37,565 nt of DNA, taken from the NCBI RefSeq assembly GCF_014698335.1, contig NZ_JACJSV010000048.1:1-37565 (forward strand), read 5' to 3'. The first letter of the stretch is position 1, and the number at the start of each line of letters is the position of its first letter. The position numbers were made by a program, and so were the translations under genes. Positions 33,126 to 37,565 of this stretch are shown one piece after another. Below the pieces are notes generated by a model. It was not told where the DNA came from. It saw only the letters and a list, made by a program, of their open reading frames with translations, and did no database searches. The DNA is from Microcystis viridis FACHB-1342 (GTDB taxonomy: Bacteria > Cyanobacteriota > Cyanobacteriia > Cyanobacteriales > Microcystaceae).

Positions 33126-35971
33126 AGATACTGCATATTGACCTTCAGGAGAGGGGTAGCAATAGCGTTGAGTTCCGATTTTTCTGGGATAACCCCAACC
33201 AGACTCGTACCTACACAAGATGCTTGAGTGAAATAGACAACCCAAGTAAAAAGGCCGACACCGATTACTATACCCGTTTACCGGAAGATCACGCCACAAC
33301 AGGACAAGGTTTGTACCGATGGTTAGATGGTACGGAGCGCATCCTCCAGAGCGAATTAGATAGCCCCCGGGGAGAGGAAATAATAGTTCTGGCTATCAGC
33401 ACCAGCAAAAGATTAGTCCATCTACCCTGGGAATTATTACACAATGGTCAGGGTTTTTTGGTGGAGAAAAGACCTGCCATTATTCCCGTGCGGTGGTTTT
33501 CCAATAATAGACCGAATCAGATTGTCAGTCCGCCGCAAAACCGCCCCCTCAACTTGCTCTTTATGGCTACCTCTCCGCTAGGCGTTGAACCCGTCTTAGA
33601 TTACGAAGCAGAAGAGGGGCAAATTTTAGGAGCCACCCAGCGCAATCCGGTGAACTTGAGAGTAGAAGAAAGTGGTTGTTTAAATGAGTTAGGCTATGTA
33701 GTTCGGGAATATGACCAAGGCTACTTTGATGTCTTTCACTTAACAGGTCATGCAACTCATCAGGACGGAAAACCCTGCTTTCTCACCGAGGATGAGTATG
33801 GCAACCGGGTTGATAGCGACACCAATGCCATTTATGATGCGATCGCTCGTTCTTCTTTACCGCCTTTAATTTTCCTCTCTGGTTGCCGTACAGGTTATGC
33901 TCCTGACAGCGCAGTTCCCTCCATGGCGGAAGAATTTTTGAACTTGGGGGCAAAAGCTGTTTTGGGTTGGGGAGAAAGGGTTCTAGATACGGATGCAGCA
34001 GTGGCAGCGAAGGAATTGTACGGACATTTATCCCAAGGGGAAACGGTAATTGAGGCCCTATCTGCTACCTATAGAGCCTTAATTGACCAGCAAGCAAGGG
34101 ATTGGCATAAACTGCGCTTATATGTAGGAAACACTCTACCTCAAGCCCTAGTAACTCCCTTAAGGACACCGAAACGCACACAACTGCCAAAACCGACAAT
34201 TACCAGAGAATTTAGAGATGATGAAAATCGGCTTAGGGTGGTCAAAAGGGAAGAGTTTGTCGGTCGTCGTCGCCAGTTACAGAATTGTTTGCGAACGCTG
34301 AAAACGGATTCGGAAAAGGTTGGGGTACTAATTCATGGTATGGGAGGTTGGGGAAAAAGTAGTATCGCCTCTCGACTGTGGGAGAGATTGCCTGAATCGG
34401 AAAAGATTCTCTGGTGGCGACAAATTGATGAAGTTTATTTGATAAGAAAGTTAAAAGATAAACTCATCAATCCTAAAACTAGAGAACTTATTGCTGATTT
34501 AGAAAACAATCAAATTGAACTTAAATCTCGATTATCTCACCTATTCATTCGGTTAGCTGAATTGGGAGAAAAACCGTTTCTTCTGATTCTTGATGACTTT
34601 GAATGGAATCTCGAACCTCGTGAAGGTCGCTATATTCTTAAGGCTCAAGTCGCCCCGATTTTAGCAGCATTAGTCGGGTCACTTCGAGAAACGGGAACTC
34701 ATCATCGGATTCTGATTACTTGTCGCTACGAGTTCGATTCTGATTTATTGGATTATTTCTATAAACAAGGGTTAGAACCATTTAGAAAAGCTGAATTAAC
34801 TAAGAAACTCAATCGCTTAGAAAATTTTGCTTCTGATAAGCTTGATAAATCTCTAAGGGAACGAGCGTTAAATTTAGCCGATGGTAATCCTCGTTTATTG
34901 GAATATCTCAATAATGAAGTTTTAGGTAAAAAAGATGCAGAAGCCAAATTAACGGAACTAGAACAAAGTCCCGAACTATGGAAAGATCAAATAATTTGGG
35001 AGGAATTATATCAGCTTATTGATGAGCCGTTACAACAGGTTCTTAGTCATTGTCTAGTCTATGAAATCCCCGTCCCAATGGTAGCTTTAGAAGCTGTTTG
35101 TCATTCTCTGACTAATTACCAACAGCAATTACAACGGGCAAGAGAACTGGGACTACTGGAAATTAGTCCTGAATTAGAAGAAGAAAATCAACTTTATCGT
35201 GTCTCTCGAATTTTACCTCACATTATTTCCTCTATCCAACTTCCTGCTGCACCAGAGGTTTATTCATTATCTAGGAAAGCTCATGATAAATTATATGAAT
35301 TATGGGGAAATAAAGAAAACGAAAATGAGGAAAGATGGCGCGAGATTTTCCGTCTAGCTTTTGCAGAGACAGAAAACCCTGAAAGATTTAGGGAACAATT
35401 CGACAAGATGATCTCGGTACAATATCACAAAGAGGCTGATCGCGCCTACGAAAAAGAACTGAGAAAACAGAGGGAACATCTCATAGAAAACCAAGAACAA
35501 ATCTATCAAAAGTTAGAGGAGTACCTAAAGCAACAGGATTGGAAAAAAGCCGACTACGAAACCGCTTTCATTATGTACCAGTGGATGATCATAGAAAATT
35601 ATAATGACTTCTACGACCTTTTTAGTCAGGTATCCCTAGATGTAATCAATGAAATTGACCGTCTCTGGGTGAAATACAGCGAAGGGAAATTTGGTATTAA
35701 GAGACAGGCGAAAATTTACCGTGACCTTGGGGGGACAGAAGAATATAATCGGGAAGTATGGGGTAGTTTTGGCGATTGCATAGGTTGGCGACAAGGAGGT
35801 ATATGGTTGGAGCTTGAAAATATAGAATATCCTGCCACAGCAGACTTGAGCGACTTTACATTTCCAATTCTTATATACCATCACTTTTACCAAGGTGGGG
35901 GTGGGGGAATTGTTTATGGAGCGAGGAGAATTTCTACGTTAGCTTCAAGACTTGAATCCCAAAATATTTAA
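33122..35971 (+). CDS. CHAT protease - STAND NTPase - GUN4-like fusion
   Basis: 949 residues in one frame. The CHAT (caspase-like) domain spans roughly 70-350: catalytic H210 in HLTGHATH and C255 in LSGCRTG are present. The STAND P-loop NTPase spans about 370-650: Walker A GMGGWGKSS at 406-414, Walker B LILDDFEW at 488-495, and a TCRYEFD sensor. A helical region (about 650-795) leads to a C-terminal GUN4-like domain (about 797-920): LEEYLKQQDWKKADYETAF, DRLWVKYSEGKFGIKRQ at 846-862, then GSFGDCIGWR. GUN4 domains bind tetrapyrroles in chlorophyll synthesis. Expected model: the GUN4 end senses, the NTPase switches, and the CHAT protease cuts a target. Start overlaps the EACC1-like gene by 4 bases. 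Confidence 0.92.
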   Translation: MKILHIDLQERGSNSVEFRFFWDNPNQTRTYTRCLSEIDNPSKKADTDYYTRLPEDHATTGQGLYRWLDGTERILQSELDSPRGEEIIVLAISTSKRLVHLPWELLHNGQGFLVEKRPAIIPVRWFSNNRPNQIVSPPQNRPLNLLFMATSPLGVEPVLDYEAEEGQILGATQRNPVNLRVEESGCLNELGYVVREYDQGYFDVFHLTGHATHQDGKPCFLTEDEYGNRVDSDTNAIYDAIARSSLPPLIFLSGCRTGYAPDSAVPSMAEEFLNLGAKAVLGWGERVLDTDAAVAAKELYGHLSQGETVIEALSATYRALIDQQARDWHKLRLYVGNTLPQALVTPLRTPKRTQLPKPTITREFRDDENRLRVVKREEFVGRRRQLQNCLRTLKTDSEKVGVLIHGMGGWGKSSIASRLWERLPESEKILWWRQIDEVYLIRKLKDKLINPKTRELIADLENNQIELKSRLSHLFIRLAELGEKPFLLILDDFEWNLEPREGRYILKAQVAPILAALVGSLRETGTHHRILITCRYEFDSDLLDYFYKQGLEPFRKAELTKKLNRLENFASDKLDKSLRERALNLADGNPRLLEYLNNEVLGKKDAEAKLTELEQSPELWKDQIIWEELYQLIDEPLQQVLSHCLVYEIPVPMVALEAVCHSLTNYQQQLQRARELGLLEISPELEEENQLYRVSRILPHIISSIQLPAAPEVYSLSRKAHDKLYELWGNKENENEERWREIFRLAFAETENPERFREQFDKMISVQYHKEADRAYEKELRKQREHLIENQEQIYQKLEEYLKQQDWKKADYETAFIMYQWMIIENYNDFYDLFSQVSLDVINEIDRLWVKYSEGKFGIKRQAKIYRDLGGTEEYNREVWGSFGDCIGWRQGGIWLELENIEYPATADLSDFTFPILIYHHFYQGGGGGIVYGARRISTLASRLESQNI

Positions 35972-35998
35972 CTTAGGTGCTAACAATCGGGTAAAATT

Positions 35999-36727
35999 CT
36001 ATTTAGAGGCTATAATCAGTGCATCCATATATTGACGTAAGTATAAGGTAACTTCTTGAAATCCAATTTCTGAAAGTTCAGAGATTGTTTCATCTTCATA
36101 GCGTATTCTATTAGGTTGTTCATCCGTAGTATAGTGCAACATAACCTCTTTCAGGAGATCGAACCTTTCAGCAGATACAAGGACTTCAAAGAATTTATCA
36201 TATTGCCACTTTATATCACGGTTATGCTGTTCACCTCTTTGCGCGATTTTATCAGCGTCTAATAACTTACCTCCAATGAGAAGCCGACTATATAATAGTT
36301 GAAATACTTGAAAACGATAGAGTGCCAACATATTGTGAAAAGTGAATCCAGAAACAATAAAATTAAAGTTATTCAAAGGATAACTTTGCAAAAAGTTTAA
36401 AACATCATCCTGAATAACAACAAGAGTATCTTGAGATAGGTAATGTGAAAGCCTTGAGCGGATTTTTTGAATCATCGAAGGTTCGTTATCGATAGCGATT
36501 ATCTTAATATTTTTTGCTTCAGATAGGATCATCTCAGTTAATTCTCCATCGCCACACCCAATTTCTAGGATCAGCGATTCCTTTGGGCAAGAGTTTTGAT
36601 AGTTAATTAGTAGTTTGACTAACTCTTGTCTTAACTTTTTAAGATGAGGACGAGCAGATTGCCAGAGACTATAATCATCACCTATCTTGCCGTCAAACCT
36701 TCTTTCTATAAGTTGATTATTTTCCAT
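35999..36727 (-). CDS. Class I SAM-dependent methyltransferase
   Basis: 242 residues. Motif I reads LILEIGCGDGELTEMIL, the acidic SAM-binding strand end is IIAIDNEPSM, then VVIQDDVLNFL and the post-II loop NFIVSGFTFHNM. The first 40 residues (FDGKIGDDYSLWQSARPHL) are a substrate-cap type helix region. The substrate is not predictable; small-molecule methyltransferases look like this. It converges with the CHAT-STAND gene, with only 27 bp between their ends, so a link with that system is not implied. Confidence 0.85.
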   Translation of the reverse strand: MENNQLIERRFDGKIGDDYSLWQSARPHLKKLRQELVKLLINYQNSCPKESLILEIGCGDGELTEMILSEAKNIKIIAIDNEPSMIQKIRSRLSHYLSQDTLVVIQDDVLNFLQSYPLNNFNFIVSGFTFHNMLALYRFQVFQLLYSRLLIGGKLLDADKIAQRGEQHNRDIKWQYDKFFEVLVSAERFDLLKEVMLHYTTDEQPNRIRYEDETISELSEIGFQEVTLYLRQYMDALIIASK

Positions 36728-36957
36728 AAATTATAACTTAGCTATTTTGGTGTACATAGTCAGAGACTTAATTTTGCTGAAAGACTTGCCGAACATAATA
36801 TTTAGCTTTTGATGGCAATTCGCTACTTCCTCTAAACGCTTAACTTTGGTACTTTGACTCATTCCAATTATAGCATATCTTTACAATTGCAGAACTTCCA
36901 CAAGCAAACTTAAGATACATATCTTATTTGAAAGCAAAGCTAGACTCTAGCCTACTA

Positions 36958-37416
36958 TTAATGATGTATTCTCCTCATAATAATGCTGCGGTTTCCAAGA
37001 TTAAGAATATCAGGTATCCCTTCAATTTCTACAATAAAATGTTCCACAAATTCATGTCGTACATCTTCACGAACTCCTATTTTACTCGTCCATCTTCCAG
37101 TGTTTAATTGCCGACAGGCGTGAGAGGGACTACCATTAATAGTATAAATAGCGATTTTTTCAACAAAAAAACCGTTAGGACTAAACTCTAAATTAGGATC
37201 ACCAATTGGGCAAACTTCAAAATGCTCGGTCCTATAGGCATCTATGAAGGCACTTAGAGTGTTCTCCCTTGGTATTCCAGCTGGCCAATATTCAGTCTCA
37301 AATCGATCGGGAAACCACCAACGCTCTTGATCATTTACTGCCCAAGCAAAGGAATTGTAATAAGGAGTTCTCCGACTGGTTATATGACTATCACCGTTAA
37401 TGATTACAATACACAT
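36958..37416 (-). CDS. Conserved protein of unknown function (DUF7689-like)
   Basis: 152 residues. YNSFAWAVNDQERWWFPD, then YWPAGIPRENTLSAFIDAY, FFVEKIAIYTINGSPSHACR, then GRWTSKIGVREDVRHEFVEH form a pattern I associate with the DUF7689 family, whose members carry an Asn/Cys-Ala-Trp-Ala and His-Ala motif arrangement suggestive of a papain-like or amidase fold (inference). No signal peptide. Function unknown. It is alone, 230 bp upstream of the methyltransferase gene on the same strand. Confidence 0.7.
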   Translation of the reverse strand: MCIVIINGDSHITSRRTPYYNSFAWAVNDQERWWFPDRFETEYWPAGIPRENTLSAFIDAYRTEHFEVCPIGDPNLEFSPNGFFVEKIAIYTINGSPSHACRQLNTGRWTSKIGVREDVRHEFVEHFIVEIEGIPDILNLGNRSIIMRRIHH

Positions 37417-37527
37417 ACTTTTTAAATAGATGATTTAGTGTTCATTAATATATCCCCTTTAATACGCCAATTCAAAAATGAAACGCATCAACCTCAAGAG
37501 TTGACAAAGAAAGGCTCATCAGGTACT

Positions 37528-37556
37528 GTCTGATCATTAACAAAAACAAATCAGAC
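37528..37556. repeat. GTCTGAT / ATCAGAC inverted repeat
   Basis: Seven-base perfect arms around a 15-base loop, about 110 bp upstream of the start at 37416. Could be an operator or terminator of a gene outside the window. Confidence 0.3.
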
Positions 37557-37565
37557 CCAAAATGA

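Noticed and set aside
35999-36727. Methyltransferase as third member of the CHAT-STAND system
   Set aside because: It is on the opposite strand, convergent, with its own upstream region; proximity alone does not support membership.

Overview
The window looks like chromosomal DNA of a bloom-type cyanobacterium, most likely Microcystis or a close relative. This inference rests on frequent GCGATCGC (HIP1) palindromes, cyanobacterium-typical families (XisH/XisI, a GUN4 domain, a proline-rich Ser/Thr kinase, a kdp operon with a small gene before kdpC), many TA modules and abundant MITE-like repeats. I could not run a search, so the genus is a judgement from memory of these families.

Layout. Bases 1-1000 hold a truncated IS1-type transposase and a VapBC-type pair whose toxin has an in-frame stop. 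A membrane Ser/Thr kinase and a J-domain protein follow on the minus strand (1.7-4.1 kb). From 4.1 to 10.4 kb lies an accessory mosaic: a small membrane protein, an intact PIN-toxin pair, a DUF433/DUF5615 pair with a twice-frameshifted toxin, xisH-xisI, a DUF1349-type protein, a glycine-zipper protein with a probable PD-(D/E)XK nuclease, and a collapsed duplicate of the PIN pair. Several repeat families recur between these units. At 10.4-13.4 kb sit dndB and dndC (DNA phosphorothioation) without dndD or dndE. At 13.7-18.3 kb are housekeeping-type genes: a VanX-like dipeptidase, a single-domain response regulator, a GyrA/ParC paralogue and a DUF218 protein.

The kdp potassium-pump operon occupies 18.4-24.9 kb on the minus strand, in the order kdpA, kdpB, kdpF-like, kdpC. 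A MITE lies between kdpA and kdpB. A restriction-modification remnant (restriction-enzyme N-terminus in frame with a complete C5-cytosine methyltransferase) lies between kdpB and kdpF. Upstream is a 1.2-kb gene desert with an ISAs1-type transposase fragment. Next come a coiled-coil membrane protein, an ABC exporter, an AAA ATPase whose 3'-adjacent partner gene has been gutted, and lepA with a clear terminator.

The most interesting unit is at 32.8-36.0 kb: a small EACC1-like protein overlapping by 4 bases a 949-residue protein with a CHAT protease domain, a STAND NTPase and a C-terminal GUN4-like domain. It resembles an NTP-regulated conflict (defence or cell-death) system with a tetrapyrrole-binding-type domain as candidate sensor. 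The window ends with a SAM methyltransferase and a conserved protein of unknown function.

Overall, stable housekeeping genes alternate with conflict-system islands (TA, Dnd, orphan methyltransferase, AAA/TOPRIM-like, CHAT-STAND). Several of these systems are visibly decaying, and the same MITE family recurs beside them at four sites.
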